DNA of 64,000 nucleotides from Prevotella sp. (lineage in GTDB: Bacteria; Bacteroidota; Bacteroidia; Bacteroidales; Bacteroidaceae): the NCBI GenBank assembly GCA_017941345.1, contig JAGAWQ010000008.1:1-64000 (forward strand), given 5' to 3'. Positions within the stretch are counted from its first letter, which is position 1. Every line of letters begins with the position of its first letter. This document shows, piece after piece, positions 16,167-25,950 of this stretch. The position numbers and the translations under genes were made by a program. A model generated the notes under the pieces. The model had not been told where the DNA came from. It saw only the letters and a program-made list of their open reading frames with translations, and searched no databases.

Positions 16167-18821
16167 TCAGCGTATTTTGATGTATTCGCGTGGTGACATT
16201 CCGTAGCGTTTGCGGAAGCACTTGCCAAAATAGCCGGGGTCTTTGAAGCCTGAACGGAAGGCTACCTCGGTGATGTTGAGGTTGGTGGTCTGCAGCAGCT
16301 GGGCGGCATGGCTGAGGCGGAACTCCTTGAGGAGGTCTACGGGGGCAAAGCCGGTCAGGGCTTTCACCTTCTTATAGAATGCGGAGCGCGAGAGTCGCAT
16401 CTCGGTGGCCATCTCGTCGATATTGAACTGGCTGTTGGCGATGTTCTGGCGGATGACGTGGTGCAGGCGGTCGATGAACTGGTCGCCGGCGTCGGGCTTG
16501 GAGGTCAGACGGGCCAGTCGCTGGCTGATGTATATCTCGTTGCGCATGCGGGTCATCTTGAGCATGGTGCGGACGATGAGCCAGGCGACGAGCGTGGCGA
16601 CGGACAGATAGATGAGGTATGCCCACCACGTGGCCCACCAGGGGGGCAGGATGTGGATGGTCAGACGCGCTGACGACTGCAGGGTGGGATTGGCATCGTC
16701 GATGGCTTCTACGACGAAGGTGTAGTTGCCGGGGGGTACCTCGTTGTAGGTGGCGACGGGGTGGGGACCGGCGTAATGCCAGTCGCGGTCGTAGCCTTCC
16801 AGCTGATAGCGGTAGCTGAGCTGGGCGTGGTCTTGGTATTTCAGGGTGGCAAACTCGATGGTGAAGGTGTTCTGGTCGTAGTGCATCTCTATCTCGTCGC
16901 TATAGGGCAGGGCTGAGAGGTGAGGGCTGAGGGCTGAGGACTGAGGAGTGACGCCGGTGATGTAGGTGGGGTAGCGGGTGTTGCTGGTCTGCAGCTGGTC
17001 GGGGCTGAAGGTGAGTATGCCCGTCTTGGTGCCAATCCACAGGTGTCCGTCGCGGGTGCATGTGGCTGAGGCTTCTTCCATCTGGACAGCGGGTATGCCG
17101 TCGTAGCAATCGAAGTTGCGGATGCGCCCTGTCTGCTGGTTGTAGCACGACAGGCCGGCCTCGGTGGCCAGCCAGAGACGGCCGTGAAGGTCTTCGGTAA
17201 TAGAGTAGATGACGTCGTTGCGGAGTCCCTCGCGTGGTCCTAACGGTCGTTCTCCCAGTTTCTGCAGTCCTCCGCCGAAGGCTCCTATCCATATCTGTCC
17301 TGTCTGGTCGCGATAGAGGGTGTAGATGTCGTTGTTGGCAAAGGTGGCTTCGGGCTGGTCGCGATAGGTGGTAAAGTGTATCTGACCGGGGCTGTTGAAG
17401 TTGTTCTCGATGCTCATCAGTCCGTCGATGGTCCCTATCCATATCCGGCTCTGCCGGTCTTCCACGATGTTGCGCACCTCGGTATAGAGGCCATAGGGGG
17501 GGTAGTGCCTGAAGCCGTGTTGCTTGTTATAGAATGTCAGCTGTCCGTCCTTGTCCTCGTGGACCAGGTTCAGTCCTCCGTCAAGTGTTCCCACCCATAC
17601 GTGCTGGCGGGAGTCGATATAGGTGAAGTAGACGTTATTGCCGCTGATGGATGATGGCTGATGGCTGATGGATGATGGCTGATGGCTGATGGCTGATGGC
17701 TGATGGCGATAGTGCTTCAGCTGATAACCCATGGGCTGCGAGCTGTCGGGTGTGGCGACAATCAGTCCGTCGCCCTTGGTCGACAGCCACAGTCGTCCGC
17801 GATTATCCTCCGTAGCATGATAGATGGCTCCTATGGCGTATTGGGCATAAGGCAGCTGGCGTAGCAGCTGTCCCTGGTTGTCATAGACGTACACATTGCG
17901 ACTGCGTGTGCTTACCAGGATGCTGCCCTGACGGGTCTGGTAGATGCAGCGTACGCCCGTAGAGTCGTTGTCGGGCAGGGTGATGAAGTTGAAGGTGTGG
18001 CGTGGGCGACTGACGCAGTATAGTCCTTGCGACGGTGAGGTGACCCAAAGCATGCTGTCGTGGTCCTGATACAGCTGACTGTACTTCGTGATGCCTGCCT
18101 CGGCAGCCATCAGGGTCATCCGTTCGCGCTGCCTGCTTTCAGCAACAGCGTCTCTGGTCATCGCCTCTTGGAGTGTTCCCTTTCCTTTGCGCAGGCAGAA
18201 GATGCGGTAGTCTTTCCCGACGTAGGCGATATACTTTGGTGTCTCGCTGACGATGTCTCCCCGGAGTTGCAGGGTCTGCGCGTCGATATGCTCCCTGGCA
18301 TCCACCAGCTTCAGGATGCTGATGGCTCCCTTCTTGTCGGTCGTGGCAGACAACAGTGTCTTGTCCTTGGTCAACAGCAGGATGCGTCCTTCGTCGGTGC
18401 GTTGTATCTTGATGATTTGCAGGTTGCGGGCATGAATCTTCAGTTCATCGTGGACGGCATGGAATCGCTCCGTACGCGGATTGAAGGTGTGGAGCTTCCA
18501 GTCGACGGTCTTCAGCCACAGCGTGCCCTGGGTGTCCTCTGCGATGCTTTCAATCTTACGTGGTGGAATGTCGGAATTAGCCTTCAGCGGCTTGTTGTAG
18601 GTGACGAACTTGCCCCCATCGAACCGGCACAGTCCGTACCAGGTGCCTAACCATAGGAACCCGTCGGAACTCCGCAGGGCGCACATCACATTATTCGACG
18701 GCAATCCCTGTGCTGTCGTATAGTGTTCGGAAATGACGGTAGGAACCGTCTGGGCTTTTCCTGCACCTATAGCAATAAGCCCTAATGCACTAAGGAGAAA
18801 TCTGCGCGTGCCGGTCATCAC
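16167..18821 (-). CDS. Membrane AraC-type regulator with two-component propeller sensor, lacking kinase and receiver
   Basis: 884 aa. After a signal peptide come repeated Reg_prop blades (for example GFLWLGTWYGL, RIWIGTIDG, QIWIGAFGGGL, HLWIGTKTG), a Y_Y_Y domain (LEGYDRDWHYAG) near residues 675-730, one membrane span (about 735-760), and directly an AraC-type HTH domain (FIDRLHHVIRQNI... to AFRSGFKDPGYFGKCFRKRYG). Hybrid two-component regulators of PULs are usually about 1300-1400 aa because they also carry HisKA, HATPase and receiver domains; these are absent here. The HTH would bind DNA at the inner membrane. It is last in the glycan operon, 1 nt after the GH2 stop. Two heptamer arrays lie in frame within it. 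Confidence 0.85.
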   Translation of the reverse strand: MMTGTRRFLLSALGLIAIGAGKAQTVPTVISEHYTTAQGLPSNNVMCALRSSDGFLWLGTWYGLCRFDGGKFVTYNKPLKANSDIPPRKIESIAEDTQGTLWLKTVDWKLHTFNPRTERFHAVHDELKIHARNLQIIKIQRTDEGRILLLTKDKTLLSATTDKKGAISILKLVDAREHIDAQTLQLRGDIVSETPKYIAYVGKDYRIFCLRKGKGTLQEAMTRDAVAESRQRERMTLMAAEAGITKYSQLYQDHDSMLWVTSPSQGLYCVSRPRHTFNFITLPDNDSTGVRCIYQTRQGSILVSTRSRNVYVYDNQGQLLRQLPYAQYAIGAIYHATEDNRGRLWLSTKGDGLIVATPDSSQPMGYQLKHYRHQPSAISHQPSSISHQPSSISGNNVYFTYIDSRQHVWVGTLDGGLNLVHEDKDGQLTFYNKQHGFRHYPPYGLYTEVRNIVEDRQSRIWIGTIDGLMSIENNFNSPGQIHFTTYRDQPEATFANNDIYTLYRDQTGQIWIGAFGGGLQKLGERPLGPREGLRNDVIYSITEDLHGRLWLATEAGLSCYNQQTGRIRNFDCYDGIPAVQMEEASATCTRDGHLWIGTKTGILTFSPDQLQTSNTRYPTYITGVTPQSSALSPHLSALPYSDEIEMHYDQNTFTIEFATLKYQDHAQLSYRYQLEGYDRDWHYAGPHPVATYNEVPPGNYTFVVEAIDDANPTLQSSARLTIHILPPWWATWWAYLIYLSVATLVAWLIVRTMLKMTRMRNEIYISQRLARLTSKPDAGDQFIDRLHHVIRQNIANSQFNIDEMATEMRLSRSAFYKKVKALTGFAPVDLLKEFRLSHAAQLLQTTNLNITEVAFRSGFKDPGYFGKCFRKRYGMSPREYIKIR
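16910..16951. repeat. Heptanucleotide tandem array (GGGCTGA-like x6) inside the AraC regulator
   Basis: Units at 16910, 16917, 16924, 16931, 16938 and 16945 (six units, 42 nt, so in frame). The array encodes SSALSPHLSAL on the minus strand, between the propeller and the Y_Y_Y domain. The array at 18904-18945 has the same unit. Confidence 0.85.
17644..17706. repeat. Heptanucleotide tandem array (CTGATGG x9) inside the AraC regulator
   Basis: Nine consecutive units start every 7 nt from 17644; seven are exactly CTGATGG and two are ATGATGG. The 63-nt tract is in frame and encodes a heptapeptide repeat (HQPSAIS, HQPSSIS, HQPSSIS) in a loop between two propeller blades. It is the longest and purest array in the window. 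Confidence 0.92.
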
Positions 18822-18822
18822 T

Positions 18823-21375
18823 TTATTTCTGTATGCCGAAGTCAGCCTGCTGAGCCTCTACTTCTTGCAGCATCTTGGCTTTTTCTGATTCCGAAAGGGT
18901 CGAGGAGTGAGGGCTGAGGGCTGAGGGCTGAGGGCTGAGGGGTGTGGAATTGTTGGATTCTTCCTGATAGCACATTGGCATATCGCAGGGAATGCTCTCT
19001 ATCTCCAGCTCTGCCGGGGTGGGGGCATGAGTGCCTGGGAATTGCACCTCAGCCTTAATCTTGATTTTCCCAGCCTGTTTGGTAGAGCGGACGAGCACAG
19101 GAGCCGAGCCCCACTCTACAGCTCTGGGGTTGGCGTTGATGCTGGCATCGCCAATAATCTCGCCTTCGCCCTCGATGGTGAAGCGGATGTTCTCCTTGGC
19201 CAAGCGGCGCACATGGCCTAGGTCGTCGGTCACCTCGCAGACTACTACCACGAAGTCGCTTCCGTCAGCCACGAGTTGTTTGCCCATCTCGTCCACATAG
19301 AGACGGAGCTTGGTGCTGCGGCGCGAAGGCATCTTTTCTTCCCGACAGACTACCTGGCCACCGATGATACCCTCAGCCACCATCTTTACATTTTGCCAGT
19401 TGCGCCGGGTGTAGCTCCAGTTGCGAGCCTCGAAGAAGTCCCACGCATCCTTGAACACCACCAGTCCTTTCTCCACGGGCAGCGTCCAGCAATGCTCGCC
19501 ATCATACATGGTGAGGCGTACGCTGTCGCAGTTGGAGAAGATGGTGACATCCTTCTCTGAGAACTGCGTCATCTCATGGGCAATGCTCACCAGAGGCTGT
19601 TCCGTAGGCTGCCGTAATACGGCAGCAAACATATCGAAGGCCGTCTTCTTCTGGCGGAACGCATCGTAGATTCCTCCCCAATAAGGGTCGGGGTGATAGC
19701 CACGCTGGTGGTCGAAGGGGTGCCATTGGCATCCTCCGATGAACTGTCCTGTGGTATGGTATAGCTCTTGCGTCGAGCGTGAGAGGCTCAGGGCCTGTGT
19801 CAGCATGGGGCGCTCACCCCATGAGCGTGAGGCACGGTTCAGGTTGTTATGCGCGTACCAGTCGTCGACCAGCTCGCCAAACTCACGTGTAAAAATACAT
19901 TGCTGGGGCTTGTCGGCCTTGAAGTCGTCGCCGGGCCAGCCATAGACCACATCGTAATGCTCAGCCACTCCAGCGCTATGCACGTCAGCGGCAGCCACAG
20001 GACGGTAAGGGTAGGGGTATTCGTCTTTGGTAATCTGTAGCGCCTGCAGGGCGAACTCCTCAGGGTAGCGTGTCTCATTGAGGATGGGTTCCCACATCAG
20101 CACGCAGGGGTGATTCCTGTCGCGACGGATAATCTGGCGCGTGTTCTCATGCACCTTCTCGTCCCAACCCTTGTCTTTGTTCCAGTATTGCCAACCGGGC
20201 GTAGCCACAATGATAAAGAGGCCCAACTCGTCGCAGGCATCCATAAATGAAGGGTCTTGCGGATAGTGAGCCGTGCGAATAATGGTGAAGCCGGCATCGC
20301 GCAAACGCTTGGCATCGCGCCATTGCTGCGAGTTAGGTAGGGCATTGCCCACATAGGCAAAGTCCTGATGACGGTTGGCACCCACCAGCTGATGATACTT
20401 CTTGCCATTGAGCCAGAAGCCATCCTTGCCTTTGAATTCGAAGGAGCGGATGCCTATCTTCGTGATGCCTCCATCGAGCGACTGCTTACCCTCCTTGATG
20501 CGGGTGGCTATACTATATAAATAAGGGGTCTCCGGCGACCAGAGGTGAGGCTTCTTGACAAGGAAGCGCTGGGTGATGGTCTTGGCCTCGCCAGGCAGGA
20601 GCTTCAGCTTTGTATGCTGCGATACTTTCGCAGCATACGGAACAAGGGCTTGCTCAATGGTGACGGTGCGCGCCTTGCTGTCGTTGTTGCGTACCTCAGT
20701 ATTGACGAAGACTTCGGCACTCTTCTCGCTGATGTTGGCATAGTGAACGAAGAGGCCTCCGCCAGCCACCTTGTTCTCCTCGTTGACATCGGTAATAGCC
20801 ACCTTATTCTTAGCGATGAGCCATACATCGCGATAGATACCGCCATGATAGGCGAAGTCGAGCGTCATCTGCTTCTTGCCTGGGGGGTAGGTCTTGTCGT
20901 CGCTGTTGTCGGCTTTGATGGCGATGACGATGTCATCGCCTACAGAACAACCGGAGAGAGAGATGATGATGGGCAGATAGCCGCCCTCGTGGTCTTTCAC
21001 TTTTTGGCCGTTGACGTAGAGTGTCTGCTTGCCCATGATGGCCTCGAAGTAAAGCGTCACATCGCGTCCTTGACACTCCTTGGGCATCGTGAAGTGCTTG
21101 CGATACCAGGCAATGCCCTGATAGTTACGGCAACCACTGGCCTCAGCAGGCATCAGCTGTACGCTGTGGGGTGTTGAGACGACCTCCCACGACTGGTCGT
21201 CGAAGTCCTTCTGCTCAGCACCAGCCGCATCGCCCAGATGGAAACGCCAGCCGGCATTGAAGTTCCATACCAGTCGACCGCTATTCTCCAAGGGGAACAG
21301 ACCAGCCACAGAGGTTTGCGCTGTCAACGGTAAAAGGGTAACCAGGTAAAAAAGTAAAAGACCAATCTTCCTCAT
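18823..21375 (-). CDS. Glycoside hydrolase family 2 (beta-galactosidase-like), secreted
   Basis: 850 aa with a signal peptide. The order is that of GH2: jelly-roll domain (WNFNAGWRFHLGD, YRKHFTMP), immunoglobulin-like domain, and a TIM barrel starting at GVNRHQDFAY-like LVGANRHQDF. The acid/base glutamate fits MWEPILNE and the nucleophile fits TREFGEL. C-terminal beta-sandwich domains follow. The enzyme should act in the periplasm on beta-linked sugar side chains; substrate cannot be set from sequence alone. It is fourth in the minus-strand glycan operon, 10 nt after the esterase gene. Its C-terminal region holds a heptamer array. Confidence 0.85.
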   Translation of the reverse strand: MRKIGLLLFYLVTLLPLTAQTSVAGLFPLENSGRLVWNFNAGWRFHLGDAAGAEQKDFDDQSWEVVSTPHSVQLMPAEASGCRNYQGIAWYRKHFTMPKECQGRDVTLYFEAIMGKQTLYVNGQKVKDHEGGYLPIIISLSGCSVGDDIVIAIKADNSDDKTYPPGKKQMTLDFAYHGGIYRDVWLIAKNKVAITDVNEENKVAGGGLFVHYANISEKSAEVFVNTEVRNNDSKARTVTIEQALVPYAAKVSQHTKLKLLPGEAKTITQRFLVKKPHLWSPETPYLYSIATRIKEGKQSLDGGITKIGIRSFEFKGKDGFWLNGKKYHQLVGANRHQDFAYVGNALPNSQQWRDAKRLRDAGFTIIRTAHYPQDPSFMDACDELGLFIIVATPGWQYWNKDKGWDEKVHENTRQIIRRDRNHPCVLMWEPILNETRYPEEFALQALQITKDEYPYPYRPVAAADVHSAGVAEHYDVVYGWPGDDFKADKPQQCIFTREFGELVDDWYAHNNLNRASRSWGERPMLTQALSLSRSTQELYHTTGQFIGGCQWHPFDHQRGYHPDPYWGGIYDAFRQKKTAFDMFAAVLRQPTEQPLVSIAHEMTQFSEKDVTIFSNCDSVRLTMYDGEHCWTLPVEKGLVVFKDAWDFFEARNWSYTRRNWQNVKMVAEGIIGGQVVCREEKMPSRRSTKLRLYVDEMGKQLVADGSDFVVVVCEVTDDLGHVRRLAKENIRFTIEGEGEIIGDASINANPRAVEWGSAPVLVRSTKQAGKIKIKAEVQFPGTHAPTPAELEIESIPCDMPMCYQEESNNSTPLSPQPSALSPHSSTLSESEKAKMLQEVEAQQADFGIQK
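18904..18945. repeat. Heptanucleotide tandem array (GGGCTGA-like x6) in the GH2 gene 3' region
   Basis: Units at 18904, 18911, 18918, 18925, 18932 and 18939 (the first and last diverged). They encode PLSPQPSALSPHSST on the minus strand, a low-complexity linker about 35 residues before the C-terminus. Confidence 0.85.
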
Positions 21376-21385
21376 AGCGTTTCAG

Positions 21386-22858
21386 TTATTGGGGGTTGTT
21401 ATAATCGCCCTTGCTTTGGGTCTTGACGGGTTGGAGGTCCCAGTTGTCTGTGCGGAACGAGCTGACGGGCAGACCGTCGTGCATCAGGTCGCCTTCCACC
21501 CAGTCGCGCCAGGCATAGCGCACAGCGGCAGGTTGTTTCACCTTGTCGCTGATGACGTAGACACGATTACGCGAGTACCATACTTTCGAGGCCGGATGGA
21601 ACACGCGGTCCTGACCAGCCACCTCGAAATTCTTGCTGCTAGGGCCATGTTCGAAGTAGACCCACTCTTTCGAGCGGTCGAAACTGATGACGCAGGTGTC
21701 GTTCTGAAATACTACGTCCTTGTATTTGGCAAAGTCTGGCAGCCCCTTCACTTCGTAGGTGTTGGCAAGTGCCAGCAGCGCCAGTCGCTCGCCAGCCTGA
21801 CGTTTCTTTCGGGGATGGATGCCATACTCCAAGCCAGCATCCATCAGCACCGCCATGCGACAGTTGGGAATCAGGTCTTCAGCCATCATCTGCTGTTCGC
21901 GCAGCAGCTGACTGTCTTTCCAGCCAATGAGCGAGTAGTCGTAGGGTGCTATCTGACAGTAGTAGAAGGGGAACTCGCCTTGTTTCCACTCTGCGCGCCA
22001 GCCCTCGACCATACGTGCCATCAGGGGGGCATAGTAGTCGTAACGAGGGATGTTGTCCTCGCCCTGATACCAGATAGCCCCGCGCATGCTGTAGCCGATA
22101 ATGGGGTTGAGCTGACCATTGTAAAGCGCTGTGGGGCAGCGTTGCTGAAGTTTCGAGACATCTCCTACCGTGATGGTCTGTTTTACTTTAGGGAAGGCAC
22201 GCAACCAATCGGCTTTCATCCATGCCTCGCAGGCCGAACCACCCCATGCCGTTACGATGAGGCCCACGGGTACATCGAGTGTGGCGCGCAGGGCCTTGCC
22301 AAAGTAGTAGGCTGTAGCCGAGAAGTCGCGCACGCTGGCACTATTGGCCTCGTTCCATTGGCCTTCCACATTGTATCTTGGAGTCAGTGATACATGGCGC
22401 TTGACGGTAAAGAGGCGCAGCTGCGTGTCCTTACAATGTAGCAGCTCTTCCGTCGTTCCCTCCACAGGTTGCTGCTTGAAGCCTTTCATCTGCATCTCCA
22501 TGTTCGACTGGCCTGAGCATATCCATACCTCACCAATCAGGATGTTTTTTAAGTGGTTAGAGGTAAGGGGTGAGTGGTTAGAGGATAGTTCTGTGAAAGT
22601 AATCTCGTAAGGGCCGCCAGCCTCGGGCGTCTTCACCTTCACCTCGAATTTCCCGTCTTTGCCAGCTTTCACCTGATAGGTCTTGTTGTCCCACGACGTG
22701 GTGATGCTGACGGTCTTTCCCTTGTCAGCCGTTCCCCACAGGTTACACTCTGTCTGTTGTTGCAGCACCATGTTGTCGCTGAAGAACTTGGGCAGTTTGA
22801 CTTCAGCTTCAATGGTAAGGCACCATAAGGTGCAGAGGGCGATGATGGCTTTTCTCAT
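21386..22858 (-). CDS. Sialate O-acetylesterase-type carbohydrate esterase (SGNH)
   Basis: 490 aa with a signal peptide. It begins LPKFFSDNMVLQQ, typical of this family. A small beta domain is followed by the SGNH catalytic domain: nucleophile serine in CSGQSNMEM (about residue 120), WGGSACEAWM, and the catalytic histidine region LEYGIHPRKK. It should remove O-acetyl groups from sugars in the periplasm; in plant-glycan loci this family often acts on pectin side chains rather than sialic acid. It starts 2 nt after the GH106 stop. A heptamer array inserts SNHSPLTSNH just before the catalytic domain. Confidence 0.85.
   Translation of the reverse strand: MRKAIIALCTLWCLTIEAEVKLPKFFSDNMVLQQQTECNLWGTADKGKTVSITTSWDNKTYQVKAGKDGKFEVKVKTPEAGGPYEITFTELSSNHSPLTSNHLKNILIGEVWICSGQSNMEMQMKGFKQQPVEGTTEELLHCKDTQLRLFTVKRHVSLTPRYNVEGQWNEANSASVRDFSATAYYFGKALRATLDVPVGLIVTAWGGSACEAWMKADWLRAFPKVKQTITVGDVSKLQQRCPTALYNGQLNPIIGYSMRGAIWYQGEDNIPRYDYYAPLMARMVEGWRAEWKQGEFPFYYCQIAPYDYSLIGWKDSQLLREQQMMAEDLIPNCRMAVLMDAGLEYGIHPRKKRQAGERLALLALANTYEVKGLPDFAKYKDVVFQNDTCVISFDRSKEWVYFEHGPSSKNFEVAGQDRVFHPASKVWYSRNRVYVISDKVKQPAAVRYAWRDWVEGDLMHDGLPVSSFRTDNWDLQPVKTQSKGDYNNPQ
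22553..22587. repeat. Heptanucleotide tandem array (GTGGTTA-like x5) in the esterase gene
   Basis: Units GTGGTTA (22553), GAGGTAA, GGGGTGA, GTGGTTA (22574) and GAGGATA. The units are diverged but keep the 7-nt period; the 35-nt tract plus flank encodes SNHSPLTSNH on the minus strand. Confidence 0.7.
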
Positions 22859-22860
22859 AC

Positions 22861-25800
22861 TTAATGTTCTATGATGATTTCTGGTTCAGCAATGAGTCCG
22901 GCAGGTATTAAGCCTTCCTTCGTGCGGTACTTGGCGTTGGTCCAAATACCCTCATAGGGAGCCTTGCCTTGGTCCATGCCACGCAGGGCGTTGTGCCAGG
23001 TGTTAACCACCTCAATCTCTATCTTGTTCTTTCCCTTCTTCAGGGCGTCAGTAACTTCCACCTCGTAGGGCGCTGTCCAGGCGATGCCACAGTCTTTGCC
23101 ATTCACCCATACATGAGCGATATCCTTGACGTTAGGCAGTGCGAGCCAGGCACGCTTCTTCAACTTCTTATCGTATTCGAAAGAGGTCTTATAAAGCGCA
23201 TGTCCACTGAAGTATTTCACCTTGTCATCACTATGCTGGCTCCAGTCGAAGAGCTGCTGGTCCTCTAAATTGACGCCACTCTCTTTGAAGGTGATATCCC
23301 AAGGCTCACTCTCAATCTGTCCTGTGCGTACTCTTTGTCCGTCTCTTGAAACTTTTTTGTCTGTCGCGAACTGAATGGCTCCGTAGCAGACGAACACTGA
23401 GCCATAAGCGGGCAGAGTGACCTCTCCATAGAAGGGCTTACGCTCCTCAGTCAGCGGATTATATACGACTGCTGCTCCTTCGCCCTGACGGAAGGAAGGT
23501 GTGAATGTCTGTTCCTGGTCGGTCTGGTTGGCGAGGAAATAGTAGTCCTGTCCATTGCCAGTGCGATGGGCAAAGGCAATACCCTCAGGTAATACCACAT
23601 CAGGAGCGAGGCCCGACAGGTGAGTCTCTTGATAAGGGCTGTCGATAATCTGTATCCCTTGGTTGCGTAGTTCCGTAATCTTTTTCTGAGCGTCAGCAGA
23701 AACCATTACTCCCTGAGGAATGACCAATGCCTTATAGTTAAAGGGTTGTGTCAGCAACGCATCCTCGTTCATCGAGTCATAGTGATAGCCATGCAGCGGG
23801 TTGACCCAGTCTTTCAGGTCGAAGATGCCGGCAGCGTGGTTCACACCAACAGGCGACTCCACCATAGGCTGTCCAATGTTGGCAAGGCGCTTCTTTTCAG
23901 ATACCTCTCGCTTTGAACCGAACAAGCCAGGCAACATCTTCACGAGTTTATCAGGCGTGAAGCTACGACGAGGCAGTTCGGCACCTGTATATACCGCAAT
24001 ATCCACCACAGGCTTGCCCTTCTGCAGGAGCGTCTGACAGCGGGTGATATAGTCGACGAAAGACTTAGCCTCAGGGAACCACGTCTGGTCGCGCTGGAAG
24101 AAGAGACCGATGCCGTCGAGTGTCATGCCAGGCTTCTTGTCCATCCATGGGTTATGGGTGTTCACGTGGAAGAACAGGCGGTTCATGCCTAAGGCGAAGT
24201 TACGGTCGAGCAGGGGCTTCACCATGGCTGGAGTCTCGTTCCATACGCCACGTACCTCGGTGAATCCCTCAGCCTGCACGATATTCTTGCCATAGACATG
24301 AGCGGCACTGATGGCGTCGAGCATATCGTTGGGCTTGTCGTGAGTGGGTGAGTTGAGCCAGAATTCACCCATCGGTAGGTCAGCATACTTATAATGCTTC
24401 ATACCGTCGGATACCATTGTGGGAGCAACACTCTCACAAGAGAGTTGCACACCATACTGGCGTGCCTTGTCAGCGACGGCACCAAAGAAAGCCTCGTTTT
24501 TCAGCTCCTCGATGGTCTTGCGGATATCGCGCAGTATGAAGTCGCCATTATACACGGCAGCTCCTGCCATAACGGGCAATACCGACTTGATGTCGTAGCC
24601 ACGACGACGCATGAACTCATTGGCGAAGGTGGGGCTCCAGTTCTGGCTGCCACACTCCCAGGAGTCGATATGCATATACTTGATGACGTTATGGTGTGGA
24701 CGCTTCATAAACTGTCCAAACCAGTTGTCAATCTGCTTCTCGACAGCCTGACGTGAGAATTTGTCACACTCCAGTCCCTTAGCACCGCCAGCAGTAGCGT
24801 TGGTATGTCCTGTCGACGTATATCCCATGCGGATAACTCGATAGGTACCGCCCAGCAGATTCAGTTCTACCATGTCGCCCTTTGCAGTAGTCTGGGTAAT
24901 CTGGTTGATATAGACACAGTCTTTCGAGCGTATGTCCTGGGCTGGGGTGTTAGGAGCGATTCGCCAAACAAGACCAGTCTTGCCTTCCCAGTTGTCGATA
25001 GTTGGTACAGTGCCCAACTGGATGTTCTTCAGTCTCAGTACAGGTTTCCACTTGGCAGCATCCAAGTCTTCTGCACCTGGCTCCGTGCCTTGAGGAGTCC
25101 ACTCAAAGCGGAAGAAGCGTGCCTTCGTCGGAGGAATGCTGAAGGTGGTATTGTAGCCTGTGTTCTGCCATCCTTGTCTGGGAGGCGTCAGCTGTTTCAC
25201 TTCACGGAAGATGTGTCCATCGTCTGAGGCTTTCACCAGCAGTCGCTGACACTGGATGTTGTTGCCTGAAGGTTCTATCTCAACGTTGAATACCAGCGTG
25301 GGTTTCGCGAACTCATATTGAATCCAGCAGGGTTTCTCAGCACAATAGACGCCCTTATCGTTGATGGTGACACCAGAGGAATAGGTGGTCTTTCTCCCAT
25401 CCTTCAGCGAGTGCTTCTGTTTCAGGTCAGCCAGTCGGAGTGCAAAGGACTCTACATTGACGTCGGACACAGGATAGGCATAGACGGCGATATCCTGATA
25501 GTAGTCTTTGTAATGCTGAGGCTTAGGCATACGGAATTGGTGACGACCTCCACGAATGATGGTATCGCAGAAGACAATCTTCTGCATCGACTCCTCTGGT
25601 TTAATCCAAGGACCGCCAGCCAGTGCGAAACCATCGCTGACATGAATACCCATCTCCAGACCGAGCTGGTCGGCCTGTTCCAAGGCGCAGTCTACCATCT
25701 TCCAGAAGTTAGGACTCATCGTATCGGCTTGCCCTTGAAACTCTGGACGTTCCTCTGCCCCACGGATAGGCATCAGGTAACAACCTCCCAGGCCAACGTC

Positions 25801-25947
25801 CTTCATAGCCTGCAGGTCGGCCTTGATGCCTTCTTCTGATACTGCCCCGTACATCCAATACCAGAATGTCCAGGGCTTTGTGGTGTCTGCAACAGCAAAC
25901 TGTCCTATACTTATTGTTGCTAACAATACTAATATTAGTCGCTTCAT
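22861..25947 (-). CDS. GH106-family alpha-L-rhamnosidase
   Basis: 1028 aa with a signal peptide (KRLILVLLATISIGQFAVA). The start of the mature protein, PWTFWYWMYGAVSEEGIKADL, and GLGGCYLMPIRGAEE are characteristic of GH106. The barrel contains YMHIDSWECGSQNW, and a C-terminal galactose-binding-like domain has HVWVNGKDCGIAW and EIEVVNTWHN. GH106 enzymes release terminal L-rhamnose, for example from rhamnogalacturonan II side chains. It lies 3 nt after the GH2 stop and 2 nt before the esterase gene, so the operon is aimed at a rhamnose-bearing glycan, probably pectic. Confidence 0.85.
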   Translation of the reverse strand: MKRLILVLLATISIGQFAVADTTKPWTFWYWMYGAVSEEGIKADLQAMKDVGLGGCYLMPIRGAEERPEFQGQADTMSPNFWKMVDCALEQADQLGLEMGIHVSDGFALAGGPWIKPEESMQKIVFCDTIIRGGRHQFRMPKPQHYKDYYQDIAVYAYPVSDVNVESFALRLADLKQKHSLKDGRKTTYSSGVTINDKGVYCAEKPCWIQYEFAKPTLVFNVEIEPSGNNIQCQRLLVKASDDGHIFREVKQLTPPRQGWQNTGYNTTFSIPPTKARFFRFEWTPQGTEPGAEDLDAAKWKPVLRLKNIQLGTVPTIDNWEGKTGLVWRIAPNTPAQDIRSKDCVYINQITQTTAKGDMVELNLLGGTYRVIRMGYTSTGHTNATAGGAKGLECDKFSRQAVEKQIDNWFGQFMKRPHHNVIKYMHIDSWECGSQNWSPTFANEFMRRRGYDIKSVLPVMAGAAVYNGDFILRDIRKTIEELKNEAFFGAVADKARQYGVQLSCESVAPTMVSDGMKHYKYADLPMGEFWLNSPTHDKPNDMLDAISAAHVYGKNIVQAEGFTEVRGVWNETPAMVKPLLDRNFALGMNRLFFHVNTHNPWMDKKPGMTLDGIGLFFQRDQTWFPEAKSFVDYITRCQTLLQKGKPVVDIAVYTGAELPRRSFTPDKLVKMLPGLFGSKREVSEKKRLANIGQPMVESPVGVNHAAGIFDLKDWVNPLHGYHYDSMNEDALLTQPFNYKALVIPQGVMVSADAQKKITELRNQGIQIIDSPYQETHLSGLAPDVVLPEGIAFAHRTGNGQDYYFLANQTDQEQTFTPSFRQGEGAAVVYNPLTEERKPFYGEVTLPAYGSVFVCYGAIQFATDKKVSRDGQRVRTGQIESEPWDITFKESGVNLEDQQLFDWSQHSDDKVKYFSGHALYKTSFEYDKKLKKRAWLALPNVKDIAHVWVNGKDCGIAWTAPYEVEVTDALKKGKNKIEIEVVNTWHNALRGMDQGKAPYEGIWTNAKYRTKEGLIPAGLIAEPEIIIEH

Positions 25948-25950
25948 ATT

